NCBI GenBank assembly: GCA_013822765.1
Contig: PNKY01000011.1
Span: 98,194-162,193 of the forward strand
Origin: Rhodospirillum sp.
GTDB taxonomy: Bacteria > Pseudomonadota > Alphaproteobacteria > Dongiales > Dongiaceae
DNA length: 64,000 nt
Reading direction: 5' to 3'
Shown here piece after piece: positions 25,579 to 34,097 of the stretch. Within the stretch, counting starts at the first letter, position 1. Each line of letters opens with the position of its first letter. The notes under the pieces are model-generated. The model worked only from the letters and a program-made list of their open reading frames with translations, was not told the DNA's origin and made no database searches. Both the position numbers and the translations under genes were made by a program.

Positions 25579-26709
25579 ATGAAGATTACCGACATCGAGG
25601 TGATCGAACTCCGGGTGCCCGGGTGGACCGGTGCGACCTTCGACGGGTCATACGACAATTGTCTTGTTCTCGTCCACACGGATGGCGGCGTCACCGGCAT
25701 CGCCGAGGTAGACAGCGTTCCCTCGGTCATCCGCGCCATCATTGCCGCGCCACGCTCCCATACCCATGCCATGGGATTGAAGGAGATTGTGGTCGGACAA
25801 GACCCCCTGCAGGTCGAGGCCATGTGGGACCGGATGTATGACTGGACCAGCTATTACGGCCGCCGCGGTGTCGTCATCCATGCCATGAGCGCGATCGACA
25901 TCGCGTTGTGGGACATCCGCGGCAAGGTCGAGGGCAAGCCGGTGGCCGACCTGCTGGGCCAGCGGAAACGCAATCGCCTGCTGGCTTACGGAACGGTCTA
26001 TCCGCTGGGCGAGACGCCCGACGACGTGCGCGGCAATATCGATCGCGGGCTGAAGCTCGGCCTGAAGGCAATCAAGATCGTCGCCGATCCGCACTGGCGC
26101 CTGGATGTCCGCAAGGCGGAAACCATCATCCGCACCGCCCGTGATCACGTGGGCCCGGACATCCGGTTGATGGTGGATGCGGCCACCGCCTGGGACAAGG
26201 CCGAGGATGGACTGCCGCTGATGCCGATCTTCCGCGACAACAACTTCCTCTGGGTCGAAGCGCCGCTGCCGATCGACGATCTGGAAGGACACGCGCGGTT
26301 CCAGGGTTTCGGCATTCCGATCGGCGGCGGCGATCTCGGCCTCACCACGCGCTACGAGTATGAGCATGCCTTCGAGGTGGGCAAGATCGACATCGCCCAG
26401 CCGGACGTGACCATGGCCGGCGGTCTGACCGAGCTCATGCGCATTGCCGCGGTCGCAAAGAAGCGCGGCAAACGCGTGGTCACGCACGGCTACAAGTCGA
26501 ACATCACCATCGCCGCCAACCTGGCGTTCCTGTCGCAGCATTGGGACGACGAGCCGGCTGAGTATTCCACCAGCCAGTCGCCAATCCGCTGGAACCTGAC
26601 GCGCGAGAAATTCGATATCGGCAGCGACGGCCGCATCCAGGTGCCGGAGACGCCCGGCCTCGGCGTCAGCCTCGACACCGCGACAGCCGAGAAGTTCCGG
26701 ATCAGCTAG
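25579..26709 (+). CDS. Enolase-superfamily enzyme with Asp/Glu/Asp metal site
   Basis: The 376-residue enolase-superfamily enzyme starts MKITDIEVIELRVPG at ATG 25579; the long upstream frame is antisense to the IclR gene. Family landmarks are GRRGVVIHAMSAIDIALWDI, KAIKIVADPHW, D200 in LMVDAATAW, E227 in WVEAPL, D252 in GGGDLGL and H303 in VTHGYKS. The third ligand is aspartate, as in muconate-lactonizing enzymes, where the paralogues here have glutamate. That marks it as a different reaction subgroup. It is divergent from iclR and converges on the next enolase gene, with both stops sharing CTAG. Confidence 0.9.
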   Translation: MKITDIEVIELRVPGWTGATFDGSYDNCLVLVHTDGGVTGIAEVDSVPSVIRAIIAAPRSHTHAMGLKEIVVGQDPLQVEAMWDRMYDWTSYYGRRGVVIHAMSAIDIALWDIRGKVEGKPVADLLGQRKRNRLLAYGTVYPLGETPDDVRGNIDRGLKLGLKAIKIVADPHWRLDVRKAETIIRTARDHVGPDIRLMVDAATAWDKAEDGLPLMPIFRDNNFLWVEAPLPIDDLEGHARFQGFGIPIGGGDLGLTTRYEYEHAFEVGKIDIAQPDVTMAGGLTELMRIAAVAKKRGKRVVTHGYKSNITIAANLAFLSQHWDDEPAEYSTSQSPIRWNLTREKFDIGSDGRIQVPETPGLGVSLDTATAEKFRIS

Positions 26710-27872
26710 GTCCGGTCCGCCCGCAACCGTTCGACCAACTCCTCGTTGAGGTCGATGCCGAGGCCCGGTCGGTCGGGCAGCGCCATGTAGCCATCAACCA
26801 CCGCCGGCTCGGGCGAGACCAGTTCGCGCCGCAACACGCTGTCGAACACCTTGGGCGAGACATACTCGAACACCGGCGCCGGCCCGCAGGCGGCCTGGAA
26901 ATGGCGGCCGACCGCCGAGGTAATTCCGGTCTTCCAACCGTGCGGCACGACTTCGGCGCCATGGATTTCGCACAGATCGGCAATGCGGCGGATCTCAGTC
27001 AGGCCGCCGCCGCGGCCGATGTTGGGCTGGACGATCCCGACCTTGCCGCGCGTCAGCCATTCCAAGATTTCCCAGCGGGTCGCGGCGGCTTCCGCGCCGC
27101 CGATGCGGATGGCGCTGCGTTCGGCCAGCCGCGCATGGCCCTCCAGGTCGTCGTGCTGCAGAGTCGCCTCGGCGAAGAAGATGTCGCAATCGCCGACCCG
27201 GTCGAGCACATAGAGCGCGTCGTGCCAGTTCTGCCAGCGGTAGCCGAAATCGACTGCCATGGTAATGCCGTCACCCAGCATCTTGCGGCCGCGCTTGATC
27301 AACTCCACCAGTTCGCGGTCGGTCACCAGGTCGTAGAACAGCACTTCCATCTTCACCGCGCGGAAACCGCTCTCCAGCGCGGCATCGAACTGCCGGCCGA
27401 TCTCGGTCATGAGCTCTTCGATGGATCGGCCATGCGCGAGGCCGGGGAAGATGGTGCAATAGGGCCGCAATTTGTCGCGCCGCGCGCCACCCAGCAGCTT
27501 GTAGGACGGTACGCCGTGCTGTTTGCCGGCCAGGTCATAGAGCGCGATGTCGATGGCGGAGATGGCGTGGATGCCAAGCCCGCGCCGTCCGGGCCAGAAC
27601 GTCCCGTCATAGAGCTTCTGCCACAGGCCGGTAGCCTCCAGCGGATCCGCGCCGATCAGGATCTCGCTGATGTTGCGGCTCCACAGATGCGCAGTCGGCA
27701 TCTCCAGGAACGCCTTGATCACGTGCGGCGGCGCGTCAGTCTCACCGATCCCGGTAAGGCCGGCTTCATCGGTCAGCCGGACGATGACGGTATCCGTTGT
27801 GCCGTCCAGGTCATCGGCCGCCGGCGTTGGGCCGATGATCGGAATGACCTCGATAGCGGCAATCCTGTTCAT
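26706..27872 (-). CDS. Enolase-superfamily dehydratase
   Basis: The 388-residue enolase-superfamily enzyme has GRRGLGIHAISAIDIALYDL in the capping/barrel junction and RAVKMEVLFYD on the second barrel strand. Metal ligands are in MAVDFGYRW, FFAEATL and IGGAEAA, and a histidine in VVPHGWKTGI. It is paralogous to the 16741, 25579 and 31249 proteins. It follows the SDR gene by 12 bp on the minus strand and shares its promoter and operator site 4. Presumed sugar-acid dehydratase; substrate not identifiable. Confidence 0.9.
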   Translation of the reverse strand: MNRIAAIEVIPIIGPTPAADDLDGTTDTVIVRLTDEAGLTGIGETDAPPHVIKAFLEMPTAHLWSRNISEILIGADPLEATGLWQKLYDGTFWPGRRGLGIHAISAIDIALYDLAGKQHGVPSYKLLGGARRDKLRPYCTIFPGLAHGRSIEELMTEIGRQFDAALESGFRAVKMEVLFYDLVTDRELVELIKRGRKMLGDGITMAVDFGYRWQNWHDALYVLDRVGDCDIFFAEATLQHDDLEGHARLAERSAIRIGGAEAAATRWEILEWLTRGKVGIVQPNIGRGGGLTEIRRIADLCEIHGAEVVPHGWKTGITSAVGRHFQAACGPAPVFEYVSPKVFDSVLRRELVSPEPAVVDGYMALPDRPGLGIDLNEELVERLRADRT

Positions 27873-27884
27873 GGCCGAGTCCCG

Positions 27885-28643
27885 TCAGTAGGTGGCACGT
27901 CCGCCACTGAGGTCGAAGGTGAAGCCGGTCGTGAAGCTGCAGGCCGGGGAGACGATCCAGGCGATCATCTGCGCCGCCTCCTCCAGCTCGCCGCAGCGGC
28001 CCATGGGAATTTTCGCCGTCATGTAGTCCTGCGACGCCTGCGGCATGGCGTCGACCATCGGCGTGCGGATCACGGCGGGAGCCAGGGCATTGATGGTAAT
28101 GCCGCGGTCCACGTAGTCCTTCGCCATGCTCTTCACCAAGCCGATCAGCCCGGCCTTGCTCGCCGAATAGGCGGTCATGCCGGCGTTGCCTTCCTTGCCA
28201 GCGATCGAGGCGATGTGCAGAAGGCGCCCGTATTTCTGCGCAACCATGTGCGGCAGCACATGCTTTGACAGCATGAAGGCGCCGCGCAGATTGATGCCGA
28301 GCACGCGGTCGAAATCAGCCGGGTCGACATCGTGCGCTTTGATGTTGGTATTGCCGGTGATGCCGGCGCAATTGATCAGTCCATCGATGCGCCCCAGCGA
28401 CTTTGCCATCGCATCGAGCGCAGGACCGATGGCGCGGTCCTCCGTGACGTCGAGCCGCCCAGCGGATGCGCGGCCGCCACCTGCCTTGATTTCCTCGGCA
28501 GCTGCCTGCGCGGTCGCGCCGTCACTGTCGAGGCAACCCACCGCAACGCCTTGCGAGGCGAGCAGGTCGGCGGCGGCACGCCCGATGCCACGACCCGCAC
28601 CGACAACGATGACGGAGTAGTTCGGCCTATCGAAATATTTCAC
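27885..28643 (-). CDS. SDR family oxidoreductase, GTG start
   Basis: This is a classical short-chain dehydrogenase of 252 residues. It shows VVGAGRGIGRAAADLL, INCAGITGN in place of NNAG, a serine in HIASIAGKEG, YSASKAGLIGL, and the C terminus FTTGFTFDLSGGRATY. A GTG at 28643 has a GGAAGAGG site and begins right at the family N terminus; the open frame upstream to 28808 crosses the promoter and is not credible. First gene of a two-gene operon with the enolase gene at 26706. Operator site 4 lies 46 bp upstream, the same distance as site 1 from its SDR. Confidence 0.88.
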   Translation of the reverse strand: MKYFDRPNYSVIVVGAGRGIGRAAADLLASQGVAVGCLDSDGATAQAAAEEIKAGGGRASAGRLDVTEDRAIGPALDAMAKSLGRIDGLINCAGITGNTNIKAHDVDPADFDRVLGINLRGAFMLSKHVLPHMVAQKYGRLLHIASIAGKEGNAGMTAYSASKAGLIGLVKSMAKDYVDRGITINALAPAVIRTPMVDAMPQASQDYMTAKIPMGRCGELEEAAQMIAWIVSPACSFTTGFTFDLSGGRATY

Positions 28644-28688
28644 GACGACCTCTTCCTGTTGAGCATGCGGTCGGTGCTTGCTTCCAGA

Positions 28689-28704
28689 TTCCGAAATACC
28701 GGAA
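28689..28704. promoter_or_regulatory. Palindromic operator site 4 (IclR-type candidate)
   Basis: TTCCGAAATACCGGAA fits the common pattern TTCCrr-n-AT-n-CyGGA. It is 46 bp before the SDR start at 28643 and 73 bp before the SMP-30 start at 28777, so it can control both directions. Confidence 0.58.
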
Positions 28705-28776
28705 TGAAGTCTGGTATTGTGATCGGTTGGGCCCGACTTTACAGTTTGACGCTGAAAACTCAAACACTGGTCGGCC

Positions 28777-29646
28777 ATGGCACGCTCACCGGATTGGCGA
28801 ATCCTCACCGATTATCGCGACAAGCTGGGCGAGAGTGCCCAATGGAACAGTGCGACCGGAGAATTCTACTGGGTCGACTATTATGGCCCGACCATTCACC
28901 GCATCTCCGCCGACGGCAAGCGGAAGGACTGGACGTTGTCGCAATTCGCCAGCATCGGCTCGCTCGTGTTCTACGAGGACGACCGCCTGCTGATCGGAGT
29001 CGATCGCGGCATCTATTTCTTCGACTTGCGGGACGGTTCGGTCACACCCTTCGCTGATCCCAACCACGGGCGGCCGGATATCGCCTACAACGATGCCAAG
29101 ATCGACCGCCACGGCAATTACTGGATCGGAACCGTCGACGCGACCGAAACACTGCCGCGCGGTATCCTCTATGTGCTGAACCGGCGCGGCAAGTGGCGCA
29201 TCGGCGACAGCGGGTTCGTGGTGTGCAACGGTCCGACCTTTTCGCCCAAGGGCGACGTGCTTTACTTCAGCGATTCGATGGGCAGGCAGAGCCTGGCGTA
29301 CGATCTCGATCCGGCTGGCAAACTGACGCGCCGTCGTGTCTTCCAGAAATTCACCGAAGGCGACGGAATTCCAGATGGTTGCTGCGTCGATGTCGAAGGC
29401 TGCGTCTGGGTCGCCATGTATGACGGCGGCAAGGTCTTCCGCCTGTCGCCGAGCGGCGAGCGCCTCGAGACGTTGCTGCTGCCCGCGCGCAACGTCACGT
29501 CATGCTGCCTGGGCGGCAAGGATCTCCGGACACTGTTTGTGACCTCCGGACACGCAGCGGATGGCAGCGAGCCGGAAGGCGGCGCGGTGTTCACGATCGA
29601 GGTCGCGGTTCCAGGCTTACCGGAGCCGGTCTTCAAGCCGATTTGA
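28777..29646 (+). CDS. SMP-30/gluconolactonase family lactonase
   Basis: This is a six-bladed beta-propeller sugar lactonase (289 aa). It opens aldonolactones to aldonic acids using one divalent metal. Likely ligands are E19 (LGESAQWN), N151 (VCNGPTF) and D200 (GIPDGCCVD), with N105 in the substrate pocket segment AYNDAKIDRHGNYWIG. No signal peptide, so cytoplasmic. First gene of the plus-strand operon SMP-30 - SDR - SDR - enolase. The order sugar dehydrogenase, lactonase, dehydratase is that of non-phosphorylative sugar oxidation. Confidence 0.9.
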   Translation: MARSPDWRILTDYRDKLGESAQWNSATGEFYWVDYYGPTIHRISADGKRKDWTLSQFASIGSLVFYEDDRLLIGVDRGIYFFDLRDGSVTPFADPNHGRPDIAYNDAKIDRHGNYWIGTVDATETLPRGILYVLNRRGKWRIGDSGFVVCNGPTFSPKGDVLYFSDSMGRQSLAYDLDPAGKLTRRRVFQKFTEGDGIPDGCCVDVEGCVWVAMYDGGKVFRLSPSGERLETLLLPARNVTSCCLGGKDLRTLFVTSGHAADGSEPEGGAVFTIEVAVPGLPEPVFKPI

Positions 29647-29663
29647 CGGACGGGAGTTGGGCC

Positions 29664-30428
29664 TTGCGCGACAGGCTGGCAGGCAAGAAAGCGCTGATCT
29701 ACGGCGGCGGAACCGGGATCGGTCTTGCCTGCGCGGAAGCAATGGCCCGGGAAGGCGCCGCGGTGTTCGTTTCGGGCCGGCGAGAAGGGGTGCTACACGA
29801 CGCTGTTCAGGTATTGAAGGCGCACGGCAAGGCCGGCTTCGCTCCGGGGGACGCCACCGTCGCGGCCGACGTGCAGCGCGTCACGGCGGCGGCCGTGAAA
29901 TTCATGGGTGGTCTCGACACAATCCTGGTCAGCGCGGGCGCCGGCGGCCGCACCCCGATCTTCGACACCCCGGTCGAGGAGTTCCAGCGCATCATCGATC
30001 ATTCGCTGCTGCCGCCCTTCCTGGCGATGCGCTACGGCGCGGAGCACCTGATGGCGGCCGGCAAGGCATCGGTCATCGTCATCTCATCCATGTACGGCCT
30101 CGTCGGCCAGAAGGAGCGCGCCGGCTATTGCGCCGGGAAGCACGGCGTCATCGGCCTGGTCAAATCGGCGGCACTCGATTTCGCCGACAAAGGCGTGCGG
30201 GTCAATGCGATGTGCCCGGGTTTCGTCGAGACGCCGCTGTCCTTGGAAGTCGTGAAGCAGGAGGCGGATCCGGAGGCGGTGCTCCAGGCCAAGCGGCTGA
30301 TGCATGCGATCCCTCGCGCCGGCCGGCTCGACGAGATGGGCGAGATGGCGGTCTATCTCGCCAGCGATCCGGCGGCGTTCGTCACCGGCCAGGCGTTCGC
30401 GATCGACGGCGGCTATACCACGCGATGA
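29664..30428 (+). CDS. SDR family oxidoreductase, TTG start
   Basis: The 254-residue short-chain dehydrogenase has IYGGGTGIGLACAEAMAREG, the catalytic serine in VISSMYG and YCAGKHGVIGLVK. It ends FVTGQAFAIDGGYTTR. The family N terminus (LRDRLAGKKALIYGGG) begins at a TTG at 29664 with a GGGAG site; there is no nearer ATG, and the longer frame overlaps the lactonase. It begins 17 bp after the lactonase stop and is in its operon. Confidence 0.87.
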   Translation: MRDRLAGKKALIYGGGTGIGLACAEAMAREGAAVFVSGRREGVLHDAVQVLKAHGKAGFAPGDATVAADVQRVTAAAVKFMGGLDTILVSAGAGGRTPIFDTPVEEFQRIIDHSLLPPFLAMRYGAEHLMAAGKASVIVISSMYGLVGQKERAGYCAGKHGVIGLVKSAALDFADKGVRVNAMCPGFVETPLSLEVVKQEADPEAVLQAKRLMHAIPRAGRLDEMGEMAVYLASDPAAFVTGQAFAIDGGYTTR

Positions 30429-30447
30429 AACCATCGAAGGAGCGGAG

Positions 30448-31227
30448 ATGAGCGGCATTCTGGCGGGCCGGCGCGCCTATGTCACCGGTGGCTCCAGCGG
30501 CATCGGCGCCGCCATCGTCAAGACCTTCGCCCAGGAAGGCGCCCGCGTCGCCATCGGCGCCTCGCGCCACGCCGAAGAGGCGCGCGCCGCGGCAAAGGAT
30601 CTGCCGTCCAGCAGTGGAAAGCATATCGTCGTGCAGGCCGATCTCTACGATCGGCAGCAGACCGAGCGCGCGGCGGACGAGGTCATCGCCGGCCTCGGCG
30701 GGCTTGACATCTTCGTCCATTCCGCCGGCATCGACGTGACACAGACCGCTCCGACCCATGAGACGTCGGACGAACTGTGGGACCGCATGATGACGCTGCA
30801 CCTGACGGCGGCGTTCCGCTTGTCGAAGCGGTTGATCCCGGCGCTGCTGAAAGGAAAGAACCCGTCGATCGTCTTCATCGGGTCGGTCTGCGGCCTGGTC
30901 GCCTGGCAGGACGATGTCGCCTACAACGTCGCGAAGGCCGGCCTGCAGCATCTCGGCCGGTGCATCGCTTCCGACTATGCCAAGTCGGGATTGCGCGCCA
31001 ACATCATCGCGCCAGGCGTAATCGACACGCCGCTGACCCGCAACTACGCCTCCGGCATGCCCGGCGGCGAGACCGAAGGCTTGAAGGCTCTGGCGAGCAT
31101 GCATCCGATTGGACGTATCGCGTCTGCCAACGAAATCGCCGAGGCGGCGGCCTTCCTGGCATCAGACAAGGCGTCCTTCATCACCGGTGTCGTGCTGCCG
31201 ATCGATGGCGGCCTCACCATGGTCTGA
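30448..31227 (+). CDS. SDR family oxidoreductase
   Basis: The 259-residue short-chain dehydrogenase has VTGGSSGIGAAIVKTFAQEG, the IFVHSAGIDVTQT segment, serine in FIGSVCGL, YNVAKAGLQHLGR, and FITGVVLPIDGGLTMV at the end. ATG 30448 follows AAGGAGCGGAG. Third gene of the lactonase operon. Two consecutive SDRs of different sequence suggest two successive oxidations, or epimerisation by oxidation and reduction. Confidence 0.9.
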   Translation: MSGILAGRRAYVTGGSSGIGAAIVKTFAQEGARVAIGASRHAEEARAAAKDLPSSSGKHIVVQADLYDRQQTERAADEVIAGLGGLDIFVHSAGIDVTQTAPTHETSDELWDRMMTLHLTAAFRLSKRLIPALLKGKNPSIVFIGSVCGLVAWQDDVAYNVAKAGLQHLGRCIASDYAKSGLRANIIAPGVIDTPLTRNYASGMPGGETEGLKALASMHPIGRIASANEIAEAAAFLASDKASFITGVVLPIDGGLTMV

Positions 31228-31248
31228 CTCTTCAATCACGGACAAAAC

Positions 31249-32469
31249 ATGCCCTTTGAAACCATCTCGCCAAAGTTCTCCGGCACCGCGCCGCGACTGA
31301 AGATCACCGAGGTCGAATGTCATGTGCTGCTGGCGCCGGACTATGACGCCAGCTTTACCTCCTCGGCGCAGGACAGCTTCGTCATCGTCATCCGCACCGA
31401 CCGCGGCGTGACCGGCGTGGGCGAGTGCGATGCCAATCCCTGGATGGCCAAGACCTGCATCGAGGCGCCGGGAACCCACACGATGGGCCTGTGCATCAAG
31501 GAGATGCTGATCGGCGCCGATCCGTTCCAGATCGGCGATCTGTGGAAGAAGATGTATCTGGGCACCGCGATGAACGGCCGCCGCGGCATGATCATCCATG
31601 CCATGAGTGCGGTCGACATGGCGCTTTGGGACCTGTGCGGCAAGGCGCTGGGCAAGCCGGTGCACGAGCTGCTCGGCGGCGCGACGCGCCAGCACATCAC
31701 GCCCTATGCGTCCCTGCAGCCGGCCGGGCACCGGTTCGAGGAGTATCGTGACGCGCTCTGTGCCTCCGCGCAGAAGGCCAAGAGCCTGGGTTTCAAGGCG
31801 ATGAAGACCGAGATCACGATGAACGGTCCCTATGGCCACGGTGGCATGCGCGAAAGCTACGAGCGACATACCGAGGTTCTGGCCGCGGTCCGCAAGGCCG
31901 TCGGCCCCGATGTCACGCTAATGGTCGACGTGCAGTATCTGTGGAAGGACGCCGCGACCTGCCTGCAGACCGTGAAGGATTGGGGTGAATTCAACGTCTA
32001 TTTCCTGGAGACGCCGGTCTGGTCGGACAACGTGCGCGAGATGGCGAAGCTGGCGGAGCAAGCGCCGATGCCGATCGCCTTCGGCGAGTGGCTGGCGACG
32101 CGTTTCGAGTTCGAGGAGCTGATGGATATCGGCAAGGTCCAGGTTGCCCAGCCGGATGTCGGTCGGGTCGGTGGAATCGGCGAGGCAAAGATCGTCTGCG
32201 ACATGGCGAAGGCACGCGGCCGCACCATCGTGCCACACTGCTGGAAGACCGGCATCTCCATCTCCGGCACGGCGCACCTCGCTTTCGTGACCAATCACTG
32301 CGCCTATATCGAGTATCTGCCGCCGCAGCTCTGCCACGAGCGCCTGCGCCGCGAGTTGGCACAGGAAGAGCTGGTCCTGCGCCCGGATGGCACGATCCCG
32401 CTGCCCATCAAGCCCGGCCTGGGCGTCGAGATCGATTGGGACGTCGTCAAGCGCTACAAGGTGGCATAG
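31249..32469 (+). CDS. Enolase-superfamily sugar-acid dehydratase
   Basis: The 406-residue mandelate-racemase-type enzyme has metal ligands D227 (LMVDVQYLW), E254 (YFLETPVW) and E280 (IAFGEW), and H330 in VPHCWKTGIS. GRRGMIIHAMSAVDMALWDL is shared with the three closest paralogues. It is most like the 16741-17916 protein, including the SSAQD segment near the N terminus. Last gene of the SMP-30 operon, 21 bp after the SDR. Likely dehydrates the aldonate released by the lactonase to a 2-keto-3-deoxy acid (inference). Confidence 0.9.
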   Translation: MPFETISPKFSGTAPRLKITEVECHVLLAPDYDASFTSSAQDSFVIVIRTDRGVTGVGECDANPWMAKTCIEAPGTHTMGLCIKEMLIGADPFQIGDLWKKMYLGTAMNGRRGMIIHAMSAVDMALWDLCGKALGKPVHELLGGATRQHITPYASLQPAGHRFEEYRDALCASAQKAKSLGFKAMKTEITMNGPYGHGGMRESYERHTEVLAAVRKAVGPDVTLMVDVQYLWKDAATCLQTVKDWGEFNVYFLETPVWSDNVREMAKLAEQAPMPIAFGEWLATRFEFEELMDIGKVQVAQPDVGRVGGIGEAKIVCDMAKARGRTIVPHCWKTGISISGTAHLAFVTNHCAYIEYLPPQLCHERLRRELAQEELVLRPDGTIPLPIKPGLGVEIDWDVVKRYKVA

Positions 32470-32534
32470 CGGAGGTGGGCTAAAAGCTCGCGTCGCGGTC
32501 GACGGCGGCGCGTCCGCAACGTTTTGATCGAGAT

Positions 32535-32563
32535 GGTCCGCTTTGGGTCAGATATGGACATTG
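32535..32563. repeat. Degenerate relative of the 10349 palindromic element
   Basis: GGTCCGCTTTGGGTCAGATATGGACATTG resembles the element at 10349-10377 (TCCGCTTT, a short loop, GGACAT). It also sits between converging genes (stops 32469 and 32606). The stem is broken here to about four pairs. It would not be a strong terminator. Confidence 0.4.
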
Positions 32564-32605
32564 CACAACTCAAGAGCAAAAGGCATGGCGTGCCCTTATG
32601 CCGAA

Positions 32606-34003
32606 TTACTTCGGCAGGATTTGAGCAGCACCGACGTCAGAATCCATGGTCCAAATCCGTTCGATCATCGTCCGCATCTCCGAAGTCGTTGCGCCGTTGC
32701 GAAAGCCGGCGAGGCGGATCGCCTTCGCTTCAAGCTCTGCCCTGGTGAGTGAATTTCCGGGATCGCCCTTCGGCTCATCGACACGGGCCGTCAGCTGACG
32801 GCCATCCGTCGTCGTTACCCGCACCTTGCCGATCCAGCGGCGCGGATAGAGCGCATCCACTTCCTCATCGCGCTCCATGCGGACCTTGGCGCGGAACCGC
32901 GCCACGCGCACGTCACTCAGGACTTGACGTTCGAATGCATCGAGATCAGCGACGCCATGAACGGCAATCAGCCCCAGCACACTGCCCATCGAGAACTTGG
33001 CCTGATGGATCGTCGTCGGATTGACGACGCCGCCCAGGACATCGATCGCAGCCTGGTGGACGCCAGTGACCACCTCCGCGATATCGTCGGCCGCAAGCCC
33101 CTCGCGCTGCATCAGGATCTGCAGGGCATCGGCCGCCGGATGCGTATGGCGGCAGGACGCATGCCACTTGAACGAGGTCTCCTCGGTGGCCCAGCGCTCG
33201 CCGAGCCGATCGGTCAGCTTCGCCGGATCGGCATCGCGCGACATGCCGGCGGCCATCCCTTGTGAACCTTCCAGGATGCGCAAGGCGCTCTTGAAGCCAT
33301 CGCGCGCCAGATAGGCGCTCAACAAGCCATCGGATGCGGCCTTGGCGGTGTGAAGCTGCTTGGAATCGCCGGCATCGCGCAGGAACTCCCAGAGACCTGC
33401 CGCCTGGGTGCCGGCGGAGCCGATTGCGTGGATCAGCGTCCCTGCCGGCAGGCCCAGCAACTTCCCTACCGCGGCCGCCGCCGCGACCGTCCCGGCGGTA
33501 CCGGTGGTGTGGAACACCTCGTAGTGCGTGCGGCCGAGGAACTCGCCGACGCGGATGCCGACCTCATAGCCTGCGATCACTGCTTCCAGGATCTCGCGGC
33601 CAGATTTCCCTTCCGCCTCGGCGACCGCGAGGACAGGCGGAATCACGACGGTGGCCGGGTGAAAGACCGACGCGTTGTGAACATCGTCTTGCTCGACGAC
33701 GTGGGAGGCAGCCGCATTGATCATCGCTGCAAAGTAAGCGCTGGTCTTTCGCCTGCTGGGGATGATGGTGCTTGATCCCTCGGACGGTCCCATGGCGCGT
33801 GCGAAGGCCTCGATCATCTCAGCCTGGTGAGAGCCCTTGCCCGCATAGGCCGAACCCAGCCAGTCGATCAGCAGTCCCTTGGTGAATTCGACCACGCGCG
33901 GGGGGACATCGGGCAAAGCGAGCTTGGCCACGAACCGGCAAAGCTCGGCCGTTGGGCTCGTGGGGCCACTGCTCTCGACTGTGCGCCTGGACGAACCTGC
34001 CAT
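32606..34003 (-). CDS. MmgE/PrpD family protein
   Basis: This is a 465-residue member of the MmgE/PrpD fold, which includes 2-methylcitrate dehydratase, cis-aconitate decarboxylase and iminodisuccinate epimerase. Visible family segments are DWLGSAYAGKGS, SAYFAAMINAAASHVVEQDD with HNASVFHPATVVIP, GYEVGIRVGEFLG, and KWHASCRHTHPAADALQILM. ATG 34003 starts at the family N terminus; the frame to 34144 runs into the divergent gene. It is divergent from the split TPP decarboxylase operon across 94 bp. Which reaction it does is open; PrpD genes proper lie with prpBC, which are absent. Confidence 0.87.
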   Translation of the reverse strand: MAGSSRRTVESSGPTSPTAELCRFVAKLALPDVPPRVVEFTKGLLIDWLGSAYAGKGSHQAEMIEAFARAMGPSEGSSTIIPSRRKTSAYFAAMINAAASHVVEQDDVHNASVFHPATVVIPPVLAVAEAEGKSGREILEAVIAGYEVGIRVGEFLGRTHYEVFHTTGTAGTVAAAAAVGKLLGLPAGTLIHAIGSAGTQAAGLWEFLRDAGDSKQLHTAKAASDGLLSAYLARDGFKSALRILEGSQGMAAGMSRDADPAKLTDRLGERWATEETSFKWHASCRHTHPAADALQILMQREGLAADDIAEVVTGVHQAAIDVLGGVVNPTTIHQAKFSMGSVLGLIAVHGVADLDAFERQVLSDVRVARFRAKVRMERDEEVDALYPRRWIGKVRVTTTDGRQLTARVDEPKGDPGNSLTRAELEAKAIRLAGFRNGATTSEMRTMIERIWTMDSDVGAAQILPK

Positions 34004-34097
34004 TGTATGGCTGCAAGATTGCCGGAAAACCCGATGGAGCGGCACCTTAGCATCGTATATTTTCTCGAGAAAGAGCCGGTCCAGGGAGAGGGTGGTC

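Noticed and set aside
26901..28268. 455-codon plus-strand open frame
   Set aside because: Antisense to the enolase gene at 26706 and the SDR at 27885; no family motifs.
32606..34003. Methylcitrate cycle (PrpD) assignment
   Set aside because: The fold is right, but prpB and prpC partners are absent and neighbours belong to a different pathway, so only the family is stated.
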